Positions 1 through 10,395 are shown, counted from the first letter of the stretch. The stretch is 64,000 bases of DNA from Paulinella micropora (GCA_019918135.1 WBZZ01004691.1:40001-104000), one strand, 5' to 3'. Numbers and translations are program-made. Notes: generated by a model from the sequence alone, not told the origin.

Positions 1-1752
1 GAGTGGGTGGTGTGTGTACTAAGAGAGAAACACCGCATGATGAAAGTAATAAAATAGGAGAAGTAGGCAAAATGACCTAAAATGACGCTCCTGCTAGAGC
101 CGTTTCCTGGGACTGAATTATCGTGTATAAGTTTGTCTATGTGTTTGATGAAGCAACATACATGGAGTTTGGGTGTAGCGCACTTATGTGACAAAAACAG
201 TTAACAAAGCGTCTGAAAGTGTCTGTTTTGGGTGCATTGTCGGGCTTGTTTCTGTGCAGAGGAGCTCTAACCAACACGAGAAACTGACACAACACATTTC
301 CTGAGCCTATCCCATAATTCCCATACGTTTGTATATGTGTGTTTGCATAAGGAATGAAGCGAGCTTGTCATGTCTAACCAACAGGTGCAGAACTCAGCAA
401 CAGACAGGATGTGAGCTTTATAAAGGTGAAGGGTTGTGTTGCAGACATAACTGCTATGGGTACATGTTGGCTTAGATATGAGTAAATGCATGCCATGCTG
501 TGGGATGAGTGCACGCAGGCAAGCAAGATGGAGAAAAGAAACAGGTCGGTCGGTGGAAACAACAGACCACCCAGGTGACACAGCCTTGGAAAAGCACAGC
601 CAAGCCAGGATACTGTTTTTATTCATTACGAAAAGACTTAGCAAGCACCTTGGCTGTCTTTCTAGCTCAAAACATCCTGTGCCTCAGGTCGAACAGGAAA
701 CAAACATGACAACCAACCTCTTTGCCCAGAATTTCGAAGTGCCTGATTTCCTACAGCTCTAATGCTACCAAACAGCGATTTGCAAAACCCTTCCAAGAAC
801 AATCAGTCACTAATCTGTGCTTTCGATCCTGCCAGACTCCTCGAGAACAGGTACAGAAAAGCAGACAAACGGTCAGCATTTCCAACCATTTGGCAGACAG
901 CAGGAACTTTTTTTTCTAAGTCCTGCAACTATGTGCCAAAAATACCGCAAAAATCGCCAATACTCCGCAAATGCACATTGTTAGTTGCATAGGGAATCCA
1001 GCCTCATGTTATGACTAATTTTCCTCGTCAAGGTAAAAGGTTTTTGGATTCTTCAAATTGGATGTACAGAAATTTCTCATCCGATGACTCTCGAAACACT
1101 ACAAAGAAAACGAAGCGACACGGACAGTTTCCAAGAGAGGGAACGCTCTCGTTGCACCCGCAGGCCTGTGCGTCTGCTTTTTGACTTTGCCTGAAGCAAC
1201 GACATGGTTTTCAGTGATTCTTCTGAATCTTCTCCTTTTACTTGTGCAAAGGTCTCACTTCTCCCGCCATAAAACGTGTGACTACTGTGACCTGCTGTCA
1301 GCTCTGTGCACTCCTGTCTTACAGACATTTGCTTTCTTCTATTCACTACAATGCTTATACGTCTATTTGCCTTCCTGTCTGTCTGTGACTGTCTGCGTCT
1401 TTCCGCTGTCTGTCTGTCTACCTGTTTGTTTGTCTGTCTGTTGGCCAGCCCAGCTACTCCAGCTTTCTGATCACGGAAACGAACAAATATAAGTCACAAA
1501 AGGAAAGCAATTTTCATATTATCTTACAAGCTGGATGATCAACCTCGTGCCATTCACGGTATCAAAACGTGTAAACACTGATAATGCAAAAAGGTACGTC
1601 TGTCCGTTACCATGCCGGGTAACAACACTGACCTCAATCAGCAAGACTAGCAGAAACTAATTTTTGGTCCTCTGTCGCTGTTGATGCTTTATGGGTTGTG
1701 CTGTTTCAGCACTGTTATGGAAAAATCTTCACACATTTGTTTTTCACTTTTC

Positions 1753-1753
<1 letters not shown>
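1..1753. other. No gene recognised
   Basis: Open frames here are short, overlap on both strands and show no domain motif or biased composition. I see no RNA gene or element end. The only structured part is a TGTC-rich tract at 1372-1441. It could be intron, intergenic DNA or an eroded repeat. Confidence 0.5.
1372..1441. repeat. Imperfect (TGTC)n low-complexity tract
   Basis: Repeated CTGT/TGTC tetramers with interruptions are visible by eye. No function is implied. Confidence 0.7.

Positions 1754-1845
<92 letters not shown>
1754..1845. repeat. (ATT)n microsatellite upstream of SINE copy 1
   Basis: About 30 ATT units with one phase slip near 1795. It ends exactly where the tRNA-like head of the SINE begins. 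Open frames through it (poly-Ile, poly-Asn, poly-Tyr) are artefacts. Confidence 0.95.
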
Positions 1846-2118
1846 GGACACCGTGATAGCCCAGTGATCAAGTTCTACCATCTGGGCCCTGTCGCCAGTT
1901 CGATTCCCGTCGGTGCCACCAGTATTTTCATTGAACATACCGGTCTATTTCTGGACCAGTATTTTCATTGAACATACCGGCCCGTCTGGAAGTGTTGGAA
2001 CTGCCCTTGCGGGGGTGTCATTAGAGCTTATCGTCAATTCTTCGTACTCCCCTCACGGGTGAGACGATGGAGGCGCATGTGCAGAAATGCATCAGCCATT
2101 GACAGAGAAGCACTATTA

Positions 2119-2212
<94 letters not shown>
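1846..2212 (+). mobile_element. tRNA-derived SINE, copy 1, with (ATT)n tail
   Basis: The head at 1847-1917 (71 nt) looks like a tRNA. The end strands gacaccg and cggtgcc pair at 6 of 7 positions and are followed by ACCA. An A-box-like TAGCCCAGTGATCA and a B-box-like AGTTCGATTCC are present, which would serve as an internal RNA polymerase III promoter. The body runs to about 2112 and ends in about 100 nt of (ATT)n. It matches copy 2 at 2833-3122, but carries an extra ~37-nt tandem duplication at about 1918-1970. A non-coding retroposon moved by a partner LINE is the natural reading; the partner is not identified. Confidence 0.8.
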
Positions 2213-2213
<1 letters not shown>

Positions 2214-2696
2214 CTTGGAGTGTTGACTGTGACATATTTGAGGGAAATCCCGATGAAAAAACCTAGTCACACTTGCTAAACAGAGTTCCAGCCCAATGGC
2301 CTCAAGGCGTTAAACTGTGACGCCAACTCATAACCCTTTGGTGGTAGATGCTGGGGAGGAGGGTCGTTGCGCGCGTAAAAGATCTTAAACTCCGCATATG
2401 CTGGTTGATAGCCCAGGACCCAGCAGACACCAGATTGTTATGGGTGGGGTTTCGAGGCAGCTCTAGCAACCGCGCTTGGTGTATGCACTTGCACATTCGG
2501 TGACGTCTTGCAAGAGGTTGCTGGGACTGCGGAATAACCTCGGCTTAGTGCAGTCTTGCCCTCAGGAGCTCCATCGGTGGCCCCGATCATCAGGCGAGAG
2601 ACTGACACGGGGGGGTGGAGGACCTCGAACAAGGGTATTGGAGGCTTATGTCCGTTGAGGATATGCCATTAGCTGCATCAGTACGCCTCAGATATA
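2213..2696. other. Unassigned spacer between SINE copies
   Basis: No long frame or known motif. It ends in ...cagatatagt followed by (ATT)n, so it may be the 3' part of another retroposon with an ATT tail; the last ~60 nt have a weak resemblance to the end of the SINE body. Confidence 0.4.
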
Positions 2697-2741
2697 GTAT
2701 TATTATTATTATTACTATTACTATTACTATTACTATTACTA

Positions 2742-2832
<91 letters not shown>
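2697..2832. repeat. (ATT)n/(ACTATT)n microsatellite
   Basis: Begins with ATT, passes through several ATTACT units, then runs as pure ATT up to the head of SINE copy 2. Confidence 0.95.
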
Positions 2833-3063
2833 GGACACCGTGATAGCCCAGTGGTCAAGTTCTACCATCTGGGCCCTGTCGCCAGTTCGATTCCCGTCGG
2901 TGCCACCAGTATTTTCATTGAACATACCGGTCCGTCTGGAAGTGTTGGAACTGCCCTTGCGGGGGTGTCATTAGAGCCTATCGTCAATTCTTCGTACTCC
3001 CCTCACGGGTGAGACGATGGAGGCGCATGTGCAGAAATGCATCAGCCATTGACAGAGAAGCAC

Positions 3064-3117
<54 letters not shown>

Positions 3118-3122
3118 TATTT
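2833..3122 (+). mobile_element. tRNA-derived SINE, copy 2, with (ATT)n tail
   Basis: Same organisation as copy 1. The tRNA-like head is at 2834-2904, with A-box TAGCCCAGTGGTCAAG and B-box AGTTCGATTCC. A ~160-nt unique body follows and an (ATT)n tail runs from about 3064. It lacks the internal ~37-nt duplication of copy 1 and its A-box is closer to consensus, so it is probably nearer the source sequence. It too lies directly after an (ATT)n tract. Confidence 0.82.
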
Positions 3123-3189
3123 TGGGGGGCACCAATACATGGTTGGGTGTCACCGCCACACGGCGGAGTTGGGGCCGTTGGCAGCTTGT

Positions 3190-3925
3190 TATGAGGGGTA
3201 CATAATCAGTGCTCCACTGATTCATGAGACGGGAACTTTTACTGAGAGAAGCTCTCTCAACACGCTCACGGCTCTTGGCTCAGGGTGGCCTCTGGTATCA
3301 CTCGGGGTGAGTGCGGGGGGTGGGGGTTATCTGAGGGAGGGGGTTGGGCTCAGTGGGTCACTGGACAGGTTGGTTAACTAAACTACTGTCGGTATGAGTG
3401 GGTATGAAGGCGACAGGCCCCACACATTTCCACAAGCCTTGAAATCACTCAACTGCCACAGTAGCGACTGCCTGGACGCGGGGCTCCTGACTCACCCTCT
3501 CTCCCAGAACCCCTCGTGCTCACTTTGCGGATGCCATGGGGATGCTCTGGCGGAGGGTCGGGACGTGTTGGGTGCATGTGACCGGGCCTGTCACTTAGTG
3601 TTCTCGGTAGATGACTCTTTTGTAGCTTCTATCGGACGCAGGGTGGCTTGCCACGACACCTCAATGATGCATAGTACGTCACGTCTCTGGCCTGGTTACG
3701 GGGGCGGGTAACTGAGGCGGGTTCCTGAAGGCTGGTTACGGAAGCTATGTTATTGTTGTTGGGTTCCTGGCTGCTATGTTATTGTTGTTGGGTCCTGGCT
3801 GCTATGTTATTGTTGTTGGGTTCCTGGCGGCGTACATGTTTATGCTTTTTTAAGGGTTGAGCTTTAAATAACCCCACTCGGGTCTTCTTTTATCGAGCTC
3901 ACCACTCGGTGGATGGAGGCCTGGG
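3190..3925 (+). repeat. Diverged ~0.7 kb repeat, copy A
   Basis: Aligns by eye with 4318-4945 over most of its length. Shared blocks include CTCTTGGCTC, AAACTACTGTCGGT, CCACAAGCCTTGAAA, GGGCCTGTCACT, TATCGGACGCAGGGTGG and GAGCTTTAAATAACCCCAC. It is non-coding. Since copy B sits directly before a LINE ORF1, the repeat may be LINE 5'-UTR; A would then be a second monomer or the relic of another insertion. Copy A alone contains the short minisatellite at 3744-3829. Confidence 0.65.
3744..3829. repeat. Three-unit 28-29 bp minisatellite
   Basis: Three tandem units starting GCTATGTTATTGTTGTTGGG at 3744, 3773 and 3801. The second has lost one T. Confidence 0.9.
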
Positions 3926-4148
3926 GTAGACTTATACGATGTTTTTGATGCTAGGTTCCGTCTCCAGGGATTCGACTGGCATCGCTGCTTTGCCTCACCG
4001 CACTGCCTCACCCACACATCCACGCTGGCACACTGTTTCTCCTCTTGCTCTTGTACCTATGTCGCACACAGCTATGAGCTCACGCCGATGAGTGGTTGTG
4101 ACGAGGTGCACCCAGCTGGATTGCGGGCGAGCCACGGCGGCCTCGCTC

Positions 4149-4280
<132 letters not shown>

Positions 4281-4317
4281 GGGCGAGGCCTAGCTTTCAC
4301 ATGGGCGGGCTGAGCCT

Positions 4318-4945
4318 ATGAGGGGCGCACGATAAGCGTTCCATTGATTTATGAGACGGGTCCCAATTACTGAGAGTAACTCATGTGAGTTGCTCATCAT
4401 ACTCATGGCTCTTGGCTCGGGGTGGCCTCTGGAATCACAAGGGGTGGGCACTGGGGGAGGGGGTTGTGTTCAGAGGGTCACCGCGAAGGATGGTCAACCA
4501 AACTACTGTCGGTCGGAGTTTGTACGAAGGCGAGAGGCCCTACACCTTACCACAAGCCTTGAAACGACTAAATGACCAAAGTAACGACGGACCGGAGCGG
4601 GGCTCCTGGCTCACCCTCTCTCTCAGCACTCTTCGTGCTCATCCTGCGGATGCCATGGGGTTGCTCTGGAGGAGGGTTATGGGGTGGTGGGTACACGTGC
4701 ACGGGCCTGTCACTCTGTGCTCTCGGTAGATGACTCACTTGCAGCGTTTATCGGACGCAGGGTGGTTTGCCACGACACCTACCTCGATGATGCACAGCGG
4801 GTCCTGCCTCGTGCCTGGTTACGGATGCAGGTGAGTGTTTGTGTGTATTCCTATACATACGTACACGTATGCTTTTTAAGGGTTGAGCTTTAAATAACCC
4901 CACCTGGGTCCTCATTTATCGAGTTTACAACTCGATCATTGCGGC
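4318..4945 (+). repeat. Diverged ~0.7 kb repeat, copy B (possible LINE 5'-UTR)
   Basis: Second copy of the repeat at 3190-3925. It ends about 50 nt before the ATG of the LINE ORF1. Both copies keep TTTAAATAA near the 3' end (about 4889-4897 here), a TATA-like string about 100 nt upstream of ORF1. A role as LINE promoter and leader is inferred from position only. Confidence 0.6.
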
Positions 4946-4997
4946 ACCGGGGTCCCATACCACTTATGTCAGGTTCTTATGCGAAGAGCGCGGCCCT

Positions 4998-5786
4998 ATG
5001 GGTCAAGGCGGTAATCCTTCAGGTTTAGACGTTCCCCGTGGGAGTGCGCCTGGGGGTGGCGATGGCTACTCGGCCGGGGTGGGGTGGTCGAGTGCTCGCG
5101 TACCTGACGGGCAACCTGAATCACGTAGAGCCAGCAATCCTGTTGCATCTCGATCACCCTCCCCAACCTCGGAAGAGAAGTCACGTCCGGAAAGGTCTGG
5201 TCACGGCGTGTGGCAAGCGGTACCGCCACCGAGGAGGCGGCGGAGGAAGGTACGAAATGAGCTGGATAAGAGATGTTGCATAGTATGGGGGCTATCGCAT
5301 GTCTCTCAGACAGTGGTCATGGCGCGAGAGCTCCGAATTCTCGGTCTCGGGGAAGTCGAGGTGGAATTCGCGGGCAGAGGTAGCGGGCGGCATTTGCGGA
5401 TTAAATGTGCGTCTTGTGAGGAGGCGGAGAAGATGGTGCGGCTGCTGCGGGAGCGTAAGTTCTTCACGGGAAAGGTTCACGTTGCGACGGGTAGGACTTT
5501 CCGGGAAAGAGAGAAGCAGCGGGCTGCACGGGGGGGTGCCCAGTATGTAGAGATGCAGAGGGAGCTTCGCAAGCAGGGGTTTGGCTGGGTGCTCGACGTG
5601 GAAGTCGACGAGCCCCAGGGCGAAGCCTCAAGCGGTGAATCTCCCTTGGCGGAGTGGGGCGGGATGCGGGAGCTGGGGAGCTGGGGCGGAGGGTGCAGGA
5701 TGGGCCGTGGAGGGTGGCGGAGGGCTCCAGGCGGGCTCAACCGAAGCGCAGGCATCGGCACCAGCTTCGTTCTTCCCAATTTGTGA
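4998..5786 (+). CDS. LINE ORF1 protein, RRM-like
   Basis: 262 residues from an ATG. Residues 1-75 are Gly/Ser/Pro-rich and disordered, with a basic patch PPRRRRRKVRN near 77-87. Residues about 92-170 (RCCIVWGL ... RILGLGEVEVEF ... FTGKVHVATG) have the alternating beta/alpha pattern of an RRM-like ORF1 domain. The following REREKQRAA and MQRELRKQGFGW resemble the stretch after the RRM in L1-like ORF1 proteins. The expected role is binding element RNA in a ribonucleoprotein. The C-terminal ~50 residues are Gly/Arg-rich, overlap the ORF2 frame and may be shadow. The RRM call is by pattern only. Confidence 0.65.
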   Translation: MGQGGNPSGLDVPRGSAPGGGDGYSAGVGWSSARVPDGQPESRRASNPVASRSPSPTSEEKSRPERSGHGVWQAVPPPRRRRRKVRNELDKRCCIVWGLSHVSQTVVMARELRILGLGEVEVEFAGRGSGRHLRIKCASCEEAEKMVRLLRERKFFTGKVHVATGRTFREREKQRAARGGAQYVEMQRELRKQGFGWVLDVEVDEPQGEASSGESPLAEWGGMRELGSWGGGCRMGRGGWRRAPGGLNRSAGIGTSFVLPNL

Positions 5787-8395
5787 AAGGCTTCCCACTG
5801 AGGGTGGCCTCACATAATTGGCAAGGCAAAGTGGGTGCGGATAACCCAGGCTTTGGGGAATGGCCGGAGCACTACAAGGAGCGAGGCTGGGTGATCGTCG
5901 GAGTCCAGGAGCACAACCTATCGTCGCAGAAGGTGGAGAAGCTCCAAGTCGACGGCTTCGCAGTCCTCGGCAAAGCGGCTGCAACTGGTGCGGGCTCGCG
6001 TCTCTTGGGAGGAGTCTTGACGTTGGTGGCCAACTATCTGGCACCGTGCGCTACCATTGTACAGGCGCCTGTTCCACACCCACAGCAATTGTGGGTGAGG
6101 CTGTCGTCTGGGAGCGCGACGGCGTCGGATGTGTTCGTCGGCAACGGCTACTTCCCCCAAGAAAATCAACGAGAGGAATCTATTGCAGCCTATGAGGCGT
6201 GGCAGGCGGCCGTCTCCTACTTCGCCACCAAAGGTCATGTGGTTACGGTTGGTGATGCTAATGCTAAGCTGGGGCCCGCCAGAATAGCGCGGGAGGAGGG
6301 AGTGGTGGGCCCCTTTGGCGAGATAGATGAGAGGGGTAGAGGGGTTAGGAGTGAGAATGGTGAGTTGCTGGCTGCGATGCTTGTTGCCACGGGGTTGCGC
6401 AATCTCAGTGGGTTTTCGCAACCACGGGGGGACAAATATTGGTGGTCTAGGCAGGAAAATGTAGGTGGACGAAGGCATCTACTGGATTACATCTGCGTCT
6501 CTTCCGAGCTGGCGGAGGAGGCAAGCTTCGGCGTCGACGAGGTAGACCTTGATACCGACCACAAAGCTGTGTGGGCGGAACTGGTCTGGGGGGGACAGCC
6601 ACCCCCCAAAAAGCAAGTTAAGAGGTACAAAGCATTCAAGGCAGAGCGCTTGATAGGCAGGGTAGTTGAGGGTAAGGAGAGTGAGCTGTCTAAGCTTAGG
6701 TTGAAGTACGACGAGACCTTTGCAGCTGGTATATCGGGGCTGTTGCCAGATGGCCTCCCAGATCTATCAGCAGTGGAGGACCCGGATGAGCTTCAGCAGG
6801 AGGTAGACAGGGTCGCTAGCTTAGTGGTCCGAGCTTTCACGGGCGCAGCCGCGAAGGTCTTGGGAGTTCGGGTGATTAGGCCAGGGTTTACCAATGCATG
6901 GTTTGATGAGGGTCTTAGGGAAGCGATTGCGCGACGGAGAGAGGCATACGGCCTCTGGCGAAGGAATGAGGCCAACCGAGAGGCCTGGCAAAGATATAAA
7001 GAAGCGAGGAAGGCGGTCAGAAGGTTATGCAAGGAGAAGAAGGAGCAAGCGTGGAAGCGGGTCCAGAATGACACCGCTGCCAACTTCAGGAGCGCTACCA
7101 TGGCCACGTACTGGAAGCTGTCAAAGCGTTTGGGCGGGGTTCGGCGGTCCAAAGCTTCTGCTCCTGTTCGGAAGCCCGATGGCACTCTGGCATGCACACT
7201 CCGGGAAAAACTACAAGAATGGGAAGAATACCGCCGACGTATGGTGGTCCCCAAAGAAAACCAGTTTTTGGAGGATGCATGTGTAGAGGAAGTCGGTTCC
7301 GATGAGGAAGCAGCGCGGATTGAGCCCGAGCGGAAGGCCCGCGAAACCTTCCAGTATAACGACAACCTGCGCGACCAATTCGAGGCCATGGCGCAAGCCG
7401 AGGAGATCCGGACTGAGACGGGCCCGCTGGACTATGATTACACCGAGAAGGAAGTGGAGCTCTGCCAGGAAAATCTCCAGAATCACAAAGCGTGCTCACC
7501 GGATAAGATCAAGAACGAGATGCTCAAGTACGGAGGCACGCGGATTGTTAGATTTCTGGTGCGCTTCTTCAACTGGTTGAAATCGTGCAAATACACCCCC
7601 AGCGACTGGGGCAAAGCGATTATCGTCAACATCCCAAAAGGAGGCGACCCAACCGATCCGGAAAATTGGAGAGACATCGCGATTCTGAGCTGTCTGGGTA
7701 AGATGTATCTGTCCCTTATGGCGGCGAGGCTTACGGCTTTCATCGATCAGCCGGGCAGGCTTCGCCCAGAGCAGGGTGGGTTCCGGCCAAAACGTAGTAC
7801 GGGGGACCAGATTTTTGTCCTTAAGGAGCGTCTGCGCCTTAGACAACAAGCTGGCCTCCGTTCTTTCGTTTTGTTCGTGGATCTGAGAAATGCATTCCCT
7901 ACGGTTTCGCGGGCCGGGTTGTTTCAGAGGCTAACCCAGATGGGGGTACAGGGCAAGTTCTATCGCATTCTGCGGCGTTTTTACCGAAGAACGTCATCGC
8001 GAGTGCTAGTCGATGGCGAACTCACTGGTGAAGTGCTGGAAGAGATGGGAGTTCAGCAAGGGTCGCCGTTGTCACCGTCGCTGTTCAACGTCTTCATGGA
8101 TGAGCTAACGGTCCGAATCGCGAAAGAGTTGGAGATCGAGGACCTCAACCGCATCGAAGACATACGGACCCTGCTTTACGCCGACGACGTTGCGGTAATT
8201 GCGCATAGTGTCACGGAGCTTCAACAGATTGTAAATGTCGTGGCGACATTCGTGGAGGACTATCGGCTTGAAATCAACCTGAAACCGGGCAAGACGGAAT
8301 TCATGCCGATATACGGGCACGCCAAGTCAAAAAAGTCGCCCCCATGCGTGAGGTTCCGGGGCAAGGTTCTCAACGTCACCGACCACTACAAATAG
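5654..8395 (+). CDS. LINE ORF2: APE endonuclease and reverse transcriptase, prematurely stopped
   Basis: This frame overlaps ORF1 by ~130 nt in another frame; the recognisable protein starts about 5806. Endonuclease motifs in order are SHNW, GVQEHNL, GYFPQ, VTVGDANAK, LLDYICVS and DTDHKAVW; the usual metal and catalytic residues are present. The RT follows: NHKACSPDKI, RPEQGGFRPKRSTGDQ, FVDLRNAFPTV (motif A, FPT where FDT is usual), GVQQGSPLSPSLFNVF and LLYADDVAVIA (catalytic YADD). Translation stops at TAG in the HYK-stop-LGVLL motif, where relatives have Tyr; 32 more codons are readable to TGA 8492-8494. It would nick target DNA and prime reverse transcription there, but this copy is dead as it stands. 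No ATG was found at a convincing start; a frameshift from ORF1 is possible. Confidence 0.88.
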   Translation: MGRDAGAGELGRRVQDGPWRVAEGSRRAQPKRRHRHQLRSSQFVKGFPLRVASHNWQGKVGADNPGFGEWPEHYKERGWVIVGVQEHNLSSQKVEKLQVDGFAVLGKAAATGAGSRLLGGVLTLVANYLAPCATIVQAPVPHPQQLWVRLSSGSATASDVFVGNGYFPQENQREESIAAYEAWQAAVSYFATKGHVVTVGDANAKLGPARIAREEGVVGPFGEIDERGRGVRSENGELLAAMLVATGLRNLSGFSQPRGDKYWWSRQENVGGRRHLLDYICVSSELAEEASFGVDEVDLDTDHKAVWAELVWGGQPPPKKQVKRYKAFKAERLIGRVVEGKESELSKLRLKYDETFAAGISGLLPDGLPDLSAVEDPDELQQEVDRVASLVVRAFTGAAAKVLGVRVIRPGFTNAWFDEGLREAIARRREAYGLWRRNEANREAWQRYKEARKAVRRLCKEKKEQAWKRVQNDTAANFRSATMATYWKLSKRLGGVRRSKASAPVRKPDGTLACTLREKLQEWEEYRRRMVVPKENQFLEDACVEEVGSDEEAARIEPERKARETFQYNDNLRDQFEAMAQAEEIRTETGPLDYDYTEKEVELCQENLQNHKACSPDKIKNEMLKYGGTRIVRFLVRFFNWLKSCKYTPSDWGKAIIVNIPKGGDPTDPENWRDIAILSCLGKMYLSLMAARLTAFIDQPGRLRPEQGGFRPKRSTGDQIFVLKERLRLRQQAGLRSFVLFVDLRNAFPTVSRAGLFQRLTQMGVQGKFYRILRRFYRRTSSRVLVDGELTGEVLEEMGVQQGSPLSPSLFNVFMDELTVRIAKELEIEDLNRIEDIRTLLYADDVAVIAHSVTELQQIVNVVATFVEDYRLEINLKPGKTEFMPIYGHAKSKKSPPCVRFRGKVLNVTDHYK

Positions 8396-8494
8396 CTGGG
8401 AGTTCTGCTCACGGACACCCTCTCCGATAAACCGCAAGCGAAGCGGGCGGCGGAAATCACTGTAGCGGGAACGGCTGCCTACTACCCCCTCTGA

Positions 8495-8853
8495 CAAGGT
8501 AGCGAGAGGTAATGTTTGACTGTTTCTTACATCCGTCCCAGTCATTTCCCCTTACACTTCGAGAATCGAGTTGGTATTTCAAGTTCACCAACCCGACACT
8601 ACCCTTTCAATGACTGTTAGACTCGAGACAAAGCTTTGATGATTGGAGATTCACAATCTAGGACTCACACTCGATCGTAAGTTGCATTCAAGTCTGCAAC
8701 TGGTACGAAATTACGTAAATAAACGAAGTGACCGCTCTGCTACTTACTGGTATTTCACCTGCTTTCATCGATTCAGGACTCAATGCAGCCATAGTGTTCT
8801 TTATTAAGAGTTCGTTGTACTTGACCAACTGAAGAGTTGTATACAAACTCACA
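8495..8853 (+). repeat. Family A LTR, copy A1 (diverged)
   Basis: From about 8685 it matches the LTRs at 13253-13827 and 33353-33972: TAAATAAACGAAGTGACC, ACTGGTATTTCACCTGCT, AAGAGTTCGTTGT, ending ACAAACTCACA. The first ~190 nt (U3 side) no longer align, so the left edge is uncertain. A leader like that after LTR A2 follows (8854-9189), marking this as a 5' LTR in plus orientation. Confidence 0.7.
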
Positions 8854-9189
8854 ATTCGAATTTTCCTTCCAAGTGGAAACTACAAACACAGAGTTGGTGT
8901 GTTCTGTCGACAGATCGATTTGGAAAGATCCTCTCCCTCAGAAGTGGTTGAACAGCAACGTATTAGGACAGATGTAATCAAAAACGCATATTTTTTAACA
9001 GATTTTTAACCTGCCGTTGCATTTTTGTGTCCCTCCTCTATCCTCATACACACTATGCAGTCAACCAACACTGTCTGGTTTTGTTGTTTTAGGGTCACCC
9101 CCTACCTACGGCGTGGAGATCACCCCTCCGCTGCACACAGTACTCTCCAGTCACTGTACTGCGTTCTGGTCTGTACCTGGCACGTCCCT

Positions 9190-10138
9190 ATGTGGAACCA
9201 ATCGCGTCACGACGATCCAGTCTCCAAATACAACGAACACAAGCGACGATGTCTGGACCCCTACCCTATTTTGGGCACTCGTACTGACAATCTACTTAGC
9301 GATAAGAAGTTTCAAGACGAAATCAAGGCTGGGAAGACTACTCGTCTCCATGCAAATCTATCTCGTACTCAAACTATTCAATTTGTCGACGATTTATTAA
9401 CCAGTTACGTGGGTGACGAACGAGACATACTTCGCAAGAATCACAAGGACAAGGCTACATGGCTGCCACAGGTCCCTGCCCCTCAAGCAAGCCTAGACTT
9501 GCTCCGTAATCCAGACTGGACAGATGTTGAGGTCTGCTCACAGTACCTGGGGCCCACTGGGTCGTTGGCGATCGCAGAAAAGCTCTGGAACGACATTAGT
9601 AACGTTATCCAGTTGAAATGTTTCATAACTATTATCCAGCTACGACTTCTACAGCTGAACTGCTAGGGTCACTTCCGGTAACAGCGCACCCAACTTCAAC
9701 TATTGGTGCCACATCCGTTTCCCCATCGAGCCTGACTGGTAATTGCTTTACCGCCCGTGGGAAGCTCTTCTGCGGGACCGACTCCCTCGAGTCACCCCTC
9801 AACGACTATACCCCCTTCAGTGGCTACGCCAGTACCAACGACGCCAGCCCCGACCCTTACCCCAGCGTTTACTGTTACACCAGTGTTGAGGCCATCTATC
9901 CTGCCTTTCAACGCCACTGCTGACATACCCTACGATATCAGCTTACTCACTTCGAGTTCGACGCTCAACCCGGCAGCTTCGTTCGCCGCGGCCCTCCTCG
10001 GCCATCCGCTGACACCCTCGCGCGTGGCCCCTGGTTCAACGCCATCTGCATCTAGCTCAAACTTCAGCACTTTGGCACCTATTCCGCAAGACTCTGCGTC
10101 CGGAGGGTCATCCACCGCAGCAGAACTCAAAGTTGCCA
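9190..10138 (+). pseudogene. Family A gag, N-terminal part (copy A1)
   Basis: The ATG at 9190 begins MWNQSRHDDPV, matching the inverted gag start MFANPRHDDPL at 16832. The two share a ~100-residue region (EHKRRCLD, LSDKKF, LSRTQT, VPAP against EHKRKCLD, PSEKKF, LSWTQS, LPTP) and a following Ser/Thr/Pro-rich stretch that starts MGSSSAGPTPSSHPS here. The frame is broken near 9610-9760 and ends at the hairpin array. This is the matrix-like N-terminal half of Gag; the capsid-like half of the same copy lies inverted at 11391-12964. Confidence 0.75.
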
Positions 10139-10395
10139 GTAAATACTTGCCACTCGATGCCCCCAACCAATACGATTTTGCATGAGTTCTCTCGTGTAAA
10201 ATTGCCGATCGGTGCCCGTAAATACTTGCAATTGCCACTCAATGCCTCCATCCAATACGATTTTGCATGAGTTCTCTCGTGTAAAATTGAAGATCGGTGC
10301 CCGTAAATACTTGCCACTCAATCCATACAACCAATACGATTTTGCATAAGTTTCCTTATGTAAAATTGCAGATCTGTGAAAATTGCCATGAAGTC
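10139..10395 (+). repeat. Tandem hairpin repeat array, left
   Basis: Three units of about 79, 85 and 75 nt start at 10141, 10220 and 10305, each with AAATACTTGC...CACTC. Each contains a 12-bp stem with a 4-nt loop: 10175-10202, 10260-10287 and 10339-10366. An inverted version of the array is at 12966-13170. Confidence 0.88.

Larger units (their letters stand above)
4998..8494 (+). mobile_element. APE-type LINE, 3'-truncated
   Basis: Non-LTR retrotransposon with two overlapping frames: a basic ORF1 and an ORF2 with apurinic-type endonuclease and reverse transcriptase. The ORF2 frame stops at TAG 8393-8395, resumes in the same frame, and meets TGA at 8492-8494, after which family A LTR-like sequence begins. 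The region after RT and the 3'-UTR are absent. The upstream repeat B at 4318-4945 may belong to the element. Confidence 0.85.

Noticed and set aside
267-644. 125-codon minus-strand frame near the window start
   Set aside because: No domain or compositional support; overlapping frames on the other strand are equally long.
1847-2904. Two genuine tRNA genes
   Set aside because: The T-stem and anticodon arm do not pair well, and both are followed by the same non-tRNA body and ATT tail; SINE heads fit better.
1681-3381. Open frames of poly-Ile, poly-Asn, poly-Tyr and poly-Leu on both strands
   Set aside because: They are translations of (ATT)n and carry no other protein features.
5628-6044. Long minus-strand frames opposite the LINE ORFs (also 6793-7389, 5918-6478)
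   Set aside because: Shadows of a GC-rich coding strand; no motifs, and the plus frames carry all APE/RT signatures.
9020-9120. Spliced leader intron (TTGTTGTTTTAG before GGTCACC) in family A
   Set aside because: The 3' splice-like string recurs in both leaders, but no matching donor could be singled out by eye.
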